The notes: a model not told the origin generated them from the letters alone. A stretch of DNA of 64,000 nt from Phycisphaerae bacterium (GCA_016782885.1 JADHXQ010000010.1:1-64000), one strand, 5' to 3'. Positions 1 through 8,355 are shown, numbered from the stretch's first letter. Translations and numbers: made by a program.

Positions 1-1323
1 AGTCGGCAGACACCACATATGATACCCGGGCGAGAGTTGTTCCACGAGCACGTCCACATGACGCCGGAAGGCAACTACTTGCTGGCGAAAGCCTGCTTCG
101 AGCGAATCGTGCCTCTCCTGCCCGATTCGGTTCGCAAAGACATCGCGGCGGCTGATGCGCCATCGCAAAACCGCTGCTTTGAACTGATCGCGTTGACCGA
201 CTGGGACCAGTGCCAGATGCACGGGATGATCTCCGCGATGCTGCAGTTGGCGCCGTTTTCCGATCAACTCGGCGCTGCGGATCGGCGCAAGCGGCGCCTG
301 AAGCGGCGGTTGAAACTTCAGGCGATCGCGGCTTGTCCGGCTGCGATGGATAAGGCCCGCCGGTGGTACACCGCCGCGATACAGCGAACACCGGATGATC
401 CGCAACTCCGCCGGAAGTTCGCCATCCTCCTGAGGGGGTGCGGTGACTATGGGGCCGCCGCGGATCAGTGGCGATACCTGTTGAAGAGATTCCCCGATAT
501 GGCGAGATGGCATCAGGAATTCGCTGAATTGCTGAGGGACGATCGGAAGTTCGCCAAAGCGATTTCAGAGTTCCGTGAAGCGATGCGGATCGATCCGTTC
601 CTTACCGATTCGTCGCTTGCCAGTATCGGCCAGACGTTGCTGAGACAGAACAAGCAAGCCGAGGCGGAAACTCTCTTCCGTGAAGCACTCTCCGCCAATC
701 CCGCCCTACCCCACGCCCGCGGCAACCTGGGGGCTATTCTCTACAAGCAAGGCAAACATGACGAAGCGATCCGGCATCTTCAGATGGCTCTCCAGATCGA
801 TCCGAACTTGATCTTAGTCCACGTAAACCTCGCCACGATTTTTGCAAAACAAGACAACTTCCCTGAGGCGATCAGGCACTATCGCGAATTCCTGCGGATC
901 AAACCGGACGACCTGCCGAGGCGATATAGCCTCGCATCCCTGCTCCTCAGAGCCGGGCAGATCCGAGAAAGCGTCGATGAGCACCGTCAGGTGCTGGCGC
1001 AGCAAGGCGGCCATCTACCGACCCTGGTCTCGCTGGCCAGGATTTTCGCCGCATGCGGAGACCCCAAGTTCCGCGACGGTAACGAAGCAGTCTGTATAAT
1101 GGAGCGTCTCTGTAGCCGAGCGGGGGCAGAGAATCCACAGCTTCTCAGCGTTCTGGCGATGGCATACGCCGAAACAGGACAGTTTGACAAAGCCGTCACC
1201 ACCGCCGAGAAGGCCCTCTCGCTGGCGAAGGTCAACGTGCTGGGGAAACTCGTATCGCAGCTTCAGCGTGAGTTGTCGTTCTACAGGCAAACCAAACCGT
1301 ATCGGGATCCTGGTAAACGCTGA
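1..1323 (+). CDS. SGNH-like/TPR repeat protein, 3' part (5' end outside window)
   Basis: The reading frame is open from base 1, so the true start lies upstream; the ATG at 19 is internal. The first visible residues (ELFHEHVHMTPEGNY) resemble the C-terminal His block of SGNH/GDSL hydrolase-like domains, where the His is followed by a Gly-Asn. After a linker come about seven TPR-like units (roughly residues 110-410 of the visible part), with recurring patterns such as A...LFREAL.A.P..P.A..NLG and EAIRHLQMALQIDPN. TPRs usually mediate protein-protein contacts. It lies 87 bp upstream of the carbamoyltransferase on the same strand and probably belongs to that cluster. An SGNH-like domain fused to TPRs would suit O-acyl handling of a glycan, but most of that domain is not visible, so this is inference. 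Confidence 0.75.
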   Translation, partial: SRQTPHMIPGRELFHEHVHMTPEGNYLLAKACFERIVPLLPDSVRKDIAAADAPSQNRCFELIALTDWDQCQMHGMISAMLQLAPFSDQLGAADRRKRRLKRRLKLQAIAACPAAMDKARRWYTAAIQRTPDDPQLRRKFAILLRGCGDYGAAADQWRYLLKRFPDMARWHQEFAELLRDDRKFAKAISEFREAMRIDPFLTDSSLASIGQTLLRQNKQAEAETLFREALSANPALPHARGNLGAILYKQGKHDEAIRHLQMALQIDPNLILVHVNLATIFAKQDNFPEAIRHYREFLRIKPDDLPRRYSLASLLLRAGQIRESVDEHRQVLAQQGGHLPTLVSLARIFAACGDPKFRDGNEAVCIMERLCSRAGAENPQLLSVLAMAYAETGQFDKAVTTAEKALSLAKVNVLGKLVSQLQRELSFYRQTKPYRDPGKR

Positions 1324-1334
1324 ATCGCCCACCT

Positions 1335-1363
1335 TTGCGATATTCCGGTAGTCGAATTAAAAT
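1335..1363 (+). promoter_or_regulatory. Putative sigma70 promoter before the carbamoyltransferase
   Basis: A -35-like TTGCGA (1335-1340) is separated by exactly 17 bp from a -10-like TAAAAT (1358-1363, 5/6 match). Transcription would begin near 1370 and leave about a 40-nt leader before the ATG at 1411. Predicted by eye only. Confidence 0.45.
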
Positions 1364-1410
1364 CGTTATAGGCGACAGAACCCGTTGAAGTCGATAATGT
1401 TCATGTACAC

Positions 1411-3246
1411 ATGACCGCAATACTAGGCATATCGGCGTTTTACCACGACTCCGCCGCGGCGATTCTCATCGACGGGCAGGTGATCGCCGCCGCCCAGGAA
1501 GAACGATTTACCCGAAAGAAGCACGATCAGGCTTTTCCCGCGCACGCCATTGAGTTTTGCCTTTCAGCGGCTGGCATGTCGGCCGGCGATCTCGACTACG
1601 TTGGCTTCTACGACAAACCGCTGCTGAAATTCGAGAGGATTCTCGAGACATATCTGGCTTGTGCTCCGTTGGGGTTTCGCAGTTTCGCCAAGTCCATGCC
1701 CTTGTGGCTCAAGCAGAAGCTGCACCTGAAGCGCCAACTCGATCGCGGACTCAAGAAAGCCTACAAGAAGCGGTACATCTTTCCCGAGCATCACGAATCG
1801 CACGCGGCCAGCGCGTTCTTCCCCTCACCGTTTGAGGAAGCGGCGATTATTACGCTCGATGGTGTGGGCGAGTGGGCCACCGCCAGTTATGGCGCCGGGC
1901 GGGGCAATCGCATCACCTTGACTCACGAACTTCACTTCCCGCACTCGCTGGGACTTCTGTACTCGGCGTTCACATACTTCTGCGGGTTCAAGGTCAACAG
2001 CGGCGAGTACAAGCTGATGGGCCTGGCGCCTTACGGCGAGCCGAAGTACGCCGAGGCGATCACCGACAAGCTGATCGACATCAAGGATGACGGCTCGTTC
2101 CGTATGGATATGTCGTTCTTCAACTACTGCAGCGGTCTGACGATGACTTCGCGAAAGTTCAACACGCTGTTCGGCGGGGCGCCCAGAAGGCCCGAGGCAC
2201 AGCTCACCCGGCGCGAGATGGATCTGGCCGCTTCGGTCCAGAAGGTGACCGAAGAGATACTGCTGCGAATAGCCCGCCACGTTCACAAGCGGACAGGCAT
2301 GGAGAATCTCTGCCTCGCAGGCGGGGTCGCTCTGAACTGCGTTGCCAACGGGCGCCTGCTTCGCGAAGGACCGTTCCAGCGCCTTTGGATCCAACCTGCC
2401 GCCGGCGACGCCGGAGGCGCACTCGGCGCCGCGATGCTGATATGGCATCAGTTGCTCGACAACCCGCGGACTCCCCTCCCCGACGACCACCAGGCCGCCT
2501 CGCTCCTGGGCCCGAGTTTCGACCGCGGAGAGATCGAAGCGTTCCTCACGCAGACCGGCGCTGTCTACCAGACCCTTGACGACGATGAGGCTCTCTGCAG
2601 CAATGTCGCGGATCTGTTGGCCAGTGAGAAAATAGTCGGGTGGTTCCAGGGCCCCATGGAGTTCGGTCCGCGGGCGCTGGGTTCTCGAAGCATACTCGGC
2701 GACGCGAGGAGCCCGTCGATGCAGTCAGTCATGAACCTCAAGATAAAGTTTCGCGAATCTTTCCGCCCGTTTGCACCGTCGGTGCTGGCCGAGCGGGCCG
2801 GCGAGTTTTTCCAGATGCCACGGGACCATGCCAGCCCGTATATGCTGCTGGTGGCCCCACTGGCTGACGATAAGCGAATCGAGCCCGCCGGCGACGACAA
2901 AACCACCGGTCTTGAAAAACGTAGCGCGGTCCGCTCGGAGGTCCCGGCGGTAACGCACGTGGACTACTCAGCCCGAATCCAAACGGTAGACGAGGCGCGC
3001 CACGGCCGCTACTACAAACTCCTGAAGGCCTTTGAACGCAAAACCGGATGCCCGATGGTCGTCAACACAAGCTTTAACGTCCGCGGTGAACCGATAGTCT
3101 GCACGCCGGCAGATGCCTACAACTGCTTCATGGGCACTAATATGGACGTGCTGGTAATGGAACGCTGCGTACTCCATAAGGGCGACCAACCGGCCGGGCA
3201 GATTCATGTCGTGGATGAATATCTGGCGCAATTCGACCTGGACTGA
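1411..3246 (+). CDS. Carbamoyltransferase, NodU/CmcH/TobZ type
   Basis: 611 aa, about the usual length for O-carbamoyltransferases of the NodU/TobZ family, which move a carbamoyl group from carbamoyl phosphate via carbamoyl-AMP to a hydroxyl of a sugar or natural product. The N-terminal Kae1-like domain opens with GISAFYHDSAA (residues 6-16). The metal-binding His cluster EHHESH is at 126-131, followed by LDGVGEW (149-155), and GGVALNC lies near 303. The C-terminal half (about 380-600) is the YrdC-like carbamoyltransferase domain with FGPRALGSRSIL and KFRESFRPFAPSVL. There is no obvious Shine-Dalgarno before the ATG. The downstream SxtJ-like and DUF5989 genes are frequent partners in surface polysaccharide or saxitoxin-type clusters. 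The acceptor substrate cannot be read from sequence. Confidence 0.93.
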   Translation: MTAILGISAFYHDSAAAILIDGQVIAAAQEERFTRKKHDQAFPAHAIEFCLSAAGMSAGDLDYVGFYDKPLLKFERILETYLACAPLGFRSFAKSMPLWLKQKLHLKRQLDRGLKKAYKKRYIFPEHHESHAASAFFPSPFEEAAIITLDGVGEWATASYGAGRGNRITLTHELHFPHSLGLLYSAFTYFCGFKVNSGEYKLMGLAPYGEPKYAEAITDKLIDIKDDGSFRMDMSFFNYCSGLTMTSRKFNTLFGGAPRRPEAQLTRREMDLAASVQKVTEEILLRIARHVHKRTGMENLCLAGGVALNCVANGRLLREGPFQRLWIQPAAGDAGGALGAAMLIWHQLLDNPRTPLPDDHQAASLLGPSFDRGEIEAFLTQTGAVYQTLDDDEALCSNVADLLASEKIVGWFQGPMEFGPRALGSRSILGDARSPSMQSVMNLKIKFRESFRPFAPSVLAERAGEFFQMPRDHASPYMLLVAPLADDKRIEPAGDDKTTGLEKRSAVRSEVPAVTHVDYSARIQTVDEARHGRYYKLLKAFERKTGCPMVVNTSFNVRGEPIVCTPADAYNCFMGTNMDVLVMERCVLHKGDQPAGQIHVVDEYLAQFDLD

Positions 3247-3256
3247 CCAACGAAAA

Positions 3257-3664
3257 ATGATTGAGATAAACAAGAACCCGTCGCACCGTACGCTAAGGCA
3301 GTTTTCACTGGCAGCAGCCGTTTTCGCGGTACTGGTCGGATACCTGGCGTTTGGGCGTAACGGATCGTGGATAACAGCCGCCGTGATATGGGCGAGTGGT
3401 GCGTCAGTGGCGGCGATGGGGCTGGCCAGACCGCCTTCCGTTCGCGGGATATATCTCTGCCTGAGCTACCTGACGGCGCCAATCGGAATAGGTGTTTCGC
3501 TGATCGTCCTGGGTATCATATACTATTTTGTAGTGACGCCCATAGGTGTTATCATGGGGCTCCTCGGACGCGACCCTATGCAACGGAGGCGCGACCCGGA
3601 GACCGAAACTTACTGGCAGCGGCGTAAAGCGACGCCGCCCGATCGATATTTCCGGCAGTTCTGA
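3257..3664 (+). CDS. SxtJ-like small membrane protein
   Basis: About 135 aa starting at the ATG at 3257 (MIEINKNPSHRTLRQFSLA). This start lies just after the carbamoyltransferase stop; the frame is open upstream but would overlap that gene. Three or four hydrophobic segments are visible (about residues 14-32, 38-58 and 66-95), then a polar tail with GRDPMQRRRDPETETYW. The layout and the tail motif match the SxtJ family, small proteins of unknown biochemistry named from the saxitoxin cluster and found beside NodU-type carbamoyltransferases. It probably acts in the membrane with its neighbours. Confidence 0.75.
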   Translation: MIEINKNPSHRTLRQFSLAAAVFAVLVGYLAFGRNGSWITAAVIWASGASVAAMGLARPPSVRGIYLCLSYLTAPIGIGVSLIVLGIIYYFVVTPIGVIMGLLGRDPMQRRRDPETETYWQRRKATPPDRYFRQF

Positions 3665-3667
3665 TTT

Positions 3668-3886
3668 ATGGACAAAGAGCCCAAAAATACCGAAAACCGA
3701 AGCGGCAGTTTTGCCGAACAGGCCGATATGCAGACCCCCTCTTTCCTGCGCGAACTCCTGGACTTCGTTTGCCACAACAAGAAATGGTGGCTGATACCTA
3801 TCATTGTCGTCCTGCTGGCGGTAAGTATCCTGGTGCTTCTGACGGCCAACAGCGCCCTGGCCCCGTTCATCTACGCGATCTTCTGA
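3668..3886 (+). CDS. DUF5989 family single-pass membrane protein
   Basis: 72 aa. The N-terminal half is polar. The C-terminal half has the family signature: a short amphipathic stretch (FLRELLDFVCHNKKWWLIP), one transmembrane helix, and an ending close to SALAPFIYAIF. It starts 3 bp after the SxtJ-like stop, so the two are likely translationally coupled. DUF5989 proteins usually sit beside carbamoyltransferase and SxtJ genes; their function is unknown. The window version has a longer polar N-terminus than the roughly 50-residue form I know. Confidence 0.8.
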   Translation: MDKEPKNTENRSGSFAEQADMQTPSFLRELLDFVCHNKKWWLIPIIVVLLAVSILVLLTANSALAPFIYAIF

Positions 3887-4097
3887 CCGCTGCGGGCGGG
3901 GGTATCTTCAAAAAAAACCATTGACTCTACTCCACATCTCCTGGTTCCAGCGAAATAGTTTACGGTCAATTTTGCTTTGGGGGTTTTGAATCTTAGGGTT
4001 CCATTGGGTGGAGTTGCTTCGGGAAACCCCGAGGGCTCCACCTGGTGCGGGACGGTCCCCCACGACATTGCAAACAAGCTGGACCAAGGAGTCAGGC

Positions 4098-4769
4098 ATG
4101 TTCACCAAACGCACAATCACTTTCGCCGCCCTTCTCGCCGTCGCATTCTCTACCGCCCGGATCGCCCAGGCGGATATCATGCATTACAACGGTATGGGGC
4201 TCAAGAAGTACGTTGACGTCCTCGCATGGAAATCCCTTGCCGGTCGGAACTTCGGGACATCAGCAGGGCAGGTGAAACTCGACTACCAGGGTACTGATTA
4301 TCTGGGCTACTGCGTGGATGTCTTCGCCTACTCCGGATCGTCCGCGGTGACGGAAGCCTCCTATACCACCCTGCGGAACGGCGAGCAGGTCGCATACCTG
4401 TTCGAAACGAATTCGTCCGGGATAACACACCGCGAACAGGCGGCCGGACTCCAGGTGGCGATATGGGAACTGCTCTACGAGAACAATAACACTCTCGATT
4501 TCAATCTCGACACCGGTAACTTCAAGATCACTAACAGCAGCGTGATCGATGACGCCAACGATATGCTCGACGACATGAGAGCAAACATGCCCGGAAACTA
4601 CTCGCCAATTATGCAGTTGCTCGTCCTGCAGTCGCCATGCAAACAGGATATGCTGATTGGGCGAGAACCCCCCGTCATTCCTGAACCTGCAACCGTATTA
4701 CTTCTGGCGGTCGGAGGCCTGTTTGTCCTGAAACGCAACCGTCGCCGCAGGGCCCTCGAAAACGCCTGA
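4098..4769 (+). CDS. PEP-CTERM sorting-domain protein
   Basis: 223 aa from the ATG at 4098, chosen because AAGGAG lies about 7 bp upstream and a signal peptide follows directly (MFTKRTITFAALLAVAFSTA...QA). The C-terminus carries the tripartite PEP-CTERM anchor: VIPEPATVLLL, a hydrophobic helix, then KRNRRRR. In other bacteria this signal is recognised by an exosortase, which is not in the window. The middle region (about 30-190) is a secreted domain with no motif I recognise for certain; its DYLGYCVDVFAYSG and REQAAGLQVAIWELLY stretches resemble thioester-type surface domains, where a Cys and Gln form the bond. It stands alone, so its partner genes are elsewhere. Confidence 0.85.
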   Translation: MFTKRTITFAALLAVAFSTARIAQADIMHYNGMGLKKYVDVLAWKSLAGRNFGTSAGQVKLDYQGTDYLGYCVDVFAYSGSSAVTEASYTTLRNGEQVAYLFETNSSGITHREQAAGLQVAIWELLYENNNTLDFNLDTGNFKITNSSVIDDANDMLDDMRANMPGNYSPIMQLLVLQSPCKQDMLIGREPPVIPEPATVLLLAVGGLFVLKRNRRRRALENA

Positions 4770-4827
4770 CAAACCCCGCGCTCCCTGGATCGTGAATCCG
4801 TATCCCAACGCTTAGCGACGGATTCCA

Positions 4828-4853
4828 GGCCCGGCTACTTCGGTAGTCGGGCC
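4828..4853. terminator. UUCG-tetraloop hairpin between convergent genes
   Basis: An 11-bp stem (4828-4838 with 4843-4853, one G-U pair) is closed by a TTCG tetraloop. It lies between the PEP-CTERM gene and the convergent apt gene. No strong T-run follows on either side, so it may be a weak bidirectional terminator or an RNA 3'-end protector. Confidence 0.55.
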
Positions 4854-4884
4854 ATTCCAGTTAATAATATCTACAATCGACACG

Positions 4885-5412
4885 TTATTCCCCAGCAACC
4901 TGGATCAGGCTGTGAGTCTCCACGCCTAACGCATCGAGTTTGGCCCGCCCGGGAAGGAAGCACAACTCGACTACAAAGACCGCCGCCACGATATCGCCCC
5001 CCAGCCTGGCCACCAGCTTGCAGGCGGCCTCGATAGTTCCCCCCGTGGCGATCAGGTCGTCAACCATCAGGACTTTTTGGCCTGGAGAGATTGCATCGGC
5101 GTGGATTTCGATGGTGTCGGTTCCGTACTCGAGTTCGTAGCTTTCGGATATGGTTTCAGCGGGCAGTTTGTTCGGTTTCCTGATGGGCGCAAAAGCGGCG
5201 CCGAGTTCGTCCGCCAGCAGGGCGCCGAAGATAAATCCGCGTGACTCCACGCCCGTTACGATCTCCACACCACTGTCGCGATACGGATCGGCAAGCAGGC
5301 GTACGGACTGGCGCAATGCTTCGATGTTTCCCAGCAGCGGCGTAATGTCTTTGAAAACGATTCCGGGTTTCGGGAAGTCGGGCACGTCACGGATGAATTC
5401 TTCGATATTCAA
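4885..5412 (-). CDS. apt: Adenine phosphoribosyltransferase
   Basis: 175 aa, standard length for Apt, which converts adenine plus PRPP to AMP and PPi in purine salvage (cytosolic). The family pattern is clear: IRDVPDFPKPGIVFKDITPLL at the N-terminus, GVESRGFIFGALLA in the middle, and the PRPP-binding loop VLMVDDLIATGGT near residue 120. The first codon is TTG (5410-5412) and overlaps the TGA of the upstream sulfatase gene by 2 bp. An AAGGA lies about 8 nt before it, so translational coupling is likely. Functionally it seems unrelated to the sulfatase. Confidence 0.95.
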   Translation of the reverse strand: MNIEEFIRDVPDFPKPGIVFKDITPLLGNIEALRQSVRLLADPYRDSGVEIVTGVESRGFIFGALLADELGAAFAPIRKPNKLPAETISESYELEYGTDTIEIHADAISPGQKVLMVDDLIATGGTIEAACKLVARLGGDIVAAVFVVELCFLPGRAKLDALGVETHSLIQVAGE

Positions 5413-7478
5413 TTCTGAATTCCTTCTTTTTTGACGCTGAAGTACTGTTGAAGCGCCACTGTGTAGAGCGACAGCATCTCCCGCCGCATGGTTGCGGCCT
5501 CATCGCTGTCGAGCTGGTCCGGCGCGACCGGATGCATATCGAACATGGTTACGTCAAACATTTCGGGAATGGCTCTTGGTTTGCGCCGACGATTGACCGG
5601 TCCGATGACCAGGGCCCGCCCTGTACGGATAAAAGCAATATGCCTGTCCTCATGCAGCAGCGCGAATCCGTCGCCCGGTCTGACTCGAAGAATATCCCGC
5701 CCGAGAAAGCTGTGTTCGTACGCACCGCCCAGTATGCCCAGCAGGGTCGGTGCTATGTCAGTCTGGGAAGCAACCGTTGATATCCTTTCGGGCGAGACGA
5801 TACCCGGGGCGTAGAAAACACAGGGCAGCCTGTATCCGGGTACGTCGATGGCGCGGCTTAACCGGAGGTATTCCCCGTGCCCGTGGTCTGAGACAACGAC
5901 GAACAGAGTGTTCCTGAAATACTCCGCTCCCCGGGCCTCCCTGAAGAATTCGCCCAACGCCCAGTCGGCGTAGCGGTATGCGTTTAGCATTTCGTTCTCT
6001 TTGGAGTCGGCGGGCAGCATGGCGGTGCGCCCTTGCGGGATGCTATAGGGCGGATGGTTTGAAACTGTCATGATCGCGGCGAAGAACTTTTCATCGCCCA
6101 TGGACATGAACATCTCGTGGGCCTTGCGGAAAATCATCTCGTCGGGTACGCCCCATGCGCCGGCGTATTTCGGTCCGATCTCTTTTTGGCCTATGATTGT
6201 TTCCGTACCGGCCGCGGCAAAGAAGTCCTTCATATTGTCGAAGTCCGGATCGCCTCCGGTTATGAACATTGTTCGATACCCTCGCCCCGCGAATACACCG
6301 GGCAAAGTCTGGAACTTGCCCAGCGCTTCATCCCGTTCGAGCAGCGTTATACCGCCCAGGTCCGGGTGCCCGACGAGCACTCCGGTCAGGCCCCTGGATG
6401 TTCGGGCGCCGGTGGCGTACAACCGCTCGAAGAACAACCCGCCCCTGCAAATCTCGTCCAGTTCCGGCGTTTGGATCCCGCCATAGCCCAGAACCCCCAC
6501 CGGTTCGTTGGACTGTCCTTCCATAACTATGATTACGACGTTGAGGTCGCGCATTTTCCGCCCGGTCGCCACGCGTCTGCGCAGCGGTCTGTTTGGCATC
6601 GGTGCGATCTGATCGCCAGGCAGAAACAGCAATGTACGAGTAACTTCGAGGGCCTCATTGACGTTCGGAAGATCGTAAAACTTCTCTTCGTCATGTCCAT
6701 CTTTGAGGATCGATGTGCCCGCGCACCACAGCGAGAAAAGCGTGTTGGTGGACGTTTGGTTGACGAGGTTGTTGGACGAATGCGTTTCTGAACCCGGGCG
6801 GAGCGGGAAATGTCCGAATGTTGGGCGGCAGGCAAAGACGCACAATGCAACCATCACCGCGGTGAACGCCAGGCGCTTGTGGGGAGAATTGAACGTCAAT
6901 CGCCCCCGCCAGCAATGATTCCGCAGTATGCGATACACCAGGTACACACTACCGCCCAGCACTGGAATCAGCAATATCAACCAGAAGTTATACGCCTTCC
7001 AGATGTACGTCGCCACCTCGTGGGGATGCCTCAGATAATTCAGTGACGCCCAGTTCAGGCGGCGCCGGAAATTCACGATGAACACCGCGTTGACGATCTC
7101 CAAAACCAGCACCGCGGTCATCACAACCGTAACGTAGATAGTAATCGTCCGGCGAAAAGCACTGGTGAAGAATGCCGCCGGCGGGGCCAACCCAAGGGCC
7201 AGCACCATCGGCAGCATCGTATAACCGACCACTACCGCGTCAAACTGAAAACCATACGCGAAGCATACACCGATCTCCCAGACGGTGGTATTCTGCACGG
7301 CTTCACGGCTGACGAGGAACAGTGCGACACGAAAAACGGGAAATATCAGAAAAGCGTAAAGCGAGAGGATAAGAAGCGGGCGCAGGCGGCGGCTGAACAG
7401 GACATCAGTTACCGGCGACAGAAACCACTTCCCACCGGTGGTGGAGTCAGCCAGGCCGTGGTTTGAACCTTCGCTCAT
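5409..7478 (-). CDS. LTA-synthase-like membrane sulfatase/phosphoethanolamine or phosphoglycerol transferase
   Basis: 689 aa from the ATG at 7478. The frame stays open up to 7610, but GGAG lies 8 nt before this ATG and a promoter sits at 7538-7565, downstream of the longer candidate start. About five N-terminal transmembrane helices (roughly residues 30-210) are followed by a periplasmic alkaline-phosphatase-fold domain. Visible landmarks are NVVIIVMEGQSNEP (metal-binding Glu), GARTSRGLTG (likely Thr nucleophile, as in LtaS) and VVSDHGHGEY (metal-binding Asp/His). LtaS relatives transfer phosphoglycerol or phosphoethanolamine to polymers or lipids. Planctomycetes lack classical lipoteichoic acid, so the substrate here is probably a glycan or lipid head group. 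Confidence 0.85.
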   Translation of the reverse strand: MSEGSNHGLADSTTGGKWFLSPVTDVLFSRRLRPLLILSLYAFLIFPVFRVALFLVSREAVQNTTVWEIGVCFAYGFQFDAVVVGYTMLPMVLALGLAPPAAFFTSAFRRTITIYVTVVMTAVLVLEIVNAVFIVNFRRRLNWASLNYLRHPHEVATYIWKAYNFWLILLIPVLGGSVYLVYRILRNHCWRGRLTFNSPHKRLAFTAVMVALCVFACRPTFGHFPLRPGSETHSSNNLVNQTSTNTLFSLWCAGTSILKDGHDEEKFYDLPNVNEALEVTRTLLFLPGDQIAPMPNRPLRRRVATGRKMRDLNVVIIVMEGQSNEPVGVLGYGGIQTPELDEICRGGLFFERLYATGARTSRGLTGVLVGHPDLGGITLLERDEALGKFQTLPGVFAGRGYRTMFITGGDPDFDNMKDFFAAAGTETIIGQKEIGPKYAGAWGVPDEMIFRKAHEMFMSMGDEKFFAAIMTVSNHPPYSIPQGRTAMLPADSKENEMLNAYRYADWALGEFFREARGAEYFRNTLFVVVSDHGHGEYLRLSRAIDVPGYRLPCVFYAPGIVSPERISTVASQTDIAPTLLGILGGAYEHSFLGRDILRVRPGDGFALLHEDRHIAFIRTGRALVIGPVNRRRKPRAIPEMFDVTMFDMHPVAPDQLDSDEAATMRREMLSLYTVALQQYFSVKKEGIQN

Positions 7479-7537
7479 AATCTGCTCCATCAGTTTGGCG
7501 GCCGGCGGGGTGCAGATTGCCTCATGCATCCTTGTGT

Positions 7538-7565
7538 ATCGTAGCATCTGCGTTGGGGAGTTCAA
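7538..7565 (-). promoter_or_regulatory. Extended -10 promoter for the sulfatase-apt operon
   Basis: On the minus strand TTGAAC (7565-7560) is followed after 16 bp by TACGAT (7543-7538), preceded by TGC (extended -10). Transcription would start near 7531, giving about a 53-nt leader to the ATG at 7478. This supports that start over upstream codons. Confidence 0.55.
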
Positions 7566-7663
7566 GGGGTTGTCGCTTGAATTTCGCCATATATCCTTAT
7601 CGTCACGCACCGGAGTCCGGGATGAGCCGGTTGACAGCGCTTACAATACCATGCGGTGCGCAA

Positions 7664-7714
7664 AAAAAATACCGCACGGACGGTATGCCTGAGCAGGACA
7701 CACCGTCCGTGCGG
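7664..7714 (-). terminator. Intrinsic terminator of the small RNA candidate
   Basis: A perfect 13-bp stem (7714-7702 with 7684-7672, minus strand) with a 17-nt loop is followed by a run of eight T within nine bases. It faces leftward and closes the candidate transcript starting near 7832. Confidence 0.8.
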
Positions 7715-7832
7715 ACGTTTTACTCCTCCGAGCAAGCTCGGTCAGCGGCATCGTCTATATCGAGCAAGAAGCGTTTTTTCTCTGAACTGAGCTACTCGCT
7801 CTGCCGCTCACTACACAGCAGCTCCTTCAACA
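7664..7832 (-). ncRNA. Candidate independent small RNA (about 165 nt)
   Basis: A near-consensus promoter (7838-7866) points into this segment and a textbook terminator ends it. Between them the transcript can form AGCGGCA/TGCCGCT (7 bp) around an inner GAGCGAG/CTTGCTC pairing, then a separate CCGAG-CTTG-CTCGG hairpin (CUUG tetraloop) directly before AGGAG. The only open frame is a 13-codon stretch beginning at the predicted start site, without a ribosome site, so I read it as non-coding. The terminator lies upstream of the sulfatase promoter, so it seems separate from that operon, although a leader role is not excluded. It does not match 6S, 4.5S, tmRNA or RNase P RNA by eye. Confidence 0.55.
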
Positions 7833-7837
7833 TAATT

Positions 7838-7866
7838 ATTATACCACAAACCCACGGAATCTCCAA
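7838..7866 (-). promoter_or_regulatory. Strong extended -10 promoter of the small RNA candidate
   Basis: Minus strand: TTGGAG (7866-7861), a 17-bp spacer, then perfect TATAAT (7843-7838) preceded by TGG, an extended -10. This is the best sigma70-type promoter I found in the window. Confidence 0.7.
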
Positions 7867-8355
7867 ACGAAAAGGAAGGACAAACTTTCCGAGGTGGCGG
7901 CGATCCGCAGCGTGCTACACTTCATGATGCGATCTGCTGCGCAATTGTCGCATCTTACGTCACCACATGCGGCGCGCCGCGACGAGCGGGGACCACACAA
8001 AAAAATTATTCGATGGCTAATACATCCTTGTTCTCTCGATGAATAACGTTGTTCTTCATTTATCTTCTCGAGTGTTTGAAAGTTTGGCACCACGATTGCA
8101 ATGTATCTCGTGTACGATAATAGCCAGTTGAGGCGAGGATCTTTTCTGGAGAGCATTTTGGATGTAGTCAGCCGGAGGTATGGATATCACCGGAACTGTT
8201 GAAGCGGCGTGTCGCTTTGCATTCTCCATGTGGAGGTCGCGCGAGTTGTAGCTGCAGGCGAGGGGTTGTCTGGCAGCACGGCACGATGGTTATCTATTGC
8301 GCACGGAAAACGTGAAGAAGCCTACGACGAGGGACTTTGACCGAGGAGCCTGATT
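7867..8355. other. Intergenic region without a convincing gene
   Basis: About 490 bp separate the minus-strand small RNA promoter from the receiver-like gene. One open frame of 105 codons runs leftward (8156-7839), but it has low-complexity, family-free protein and covers the promoter, so I do not call it. The stretch 7990-8130 is A+T-richer than its surroundings and probably holds the rightward promoter for the next gene. No clean -35/-10 pair was found. Confidence 0.4.

Noticed and set aside
1825-2490. A 221-codon minus-strand frame inside the carbamoyltransferase
   Set aside because: It mirrors the codon pattern of a clear carbamoyltransferase gene and has no recognisable protein features.
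7740-7790. tRNA-like start (GAGCGAG-TA-GCTC with complementary CTTGCTC) within the small RNA candidate
   Set aside because: The acceptor-like pairing and D-stem echo are present, but there is no T-loop (GTTCRA), no sensible anticodon arm and the D-loop lacks GG. Not a functional tRNA.
7839-8156. A 105-codon minus-strand frame upstream of the small RNA
   Set aside because: It spans the small RNA promoter, has no family-like protein features, and lacks a convincing ribosome site.
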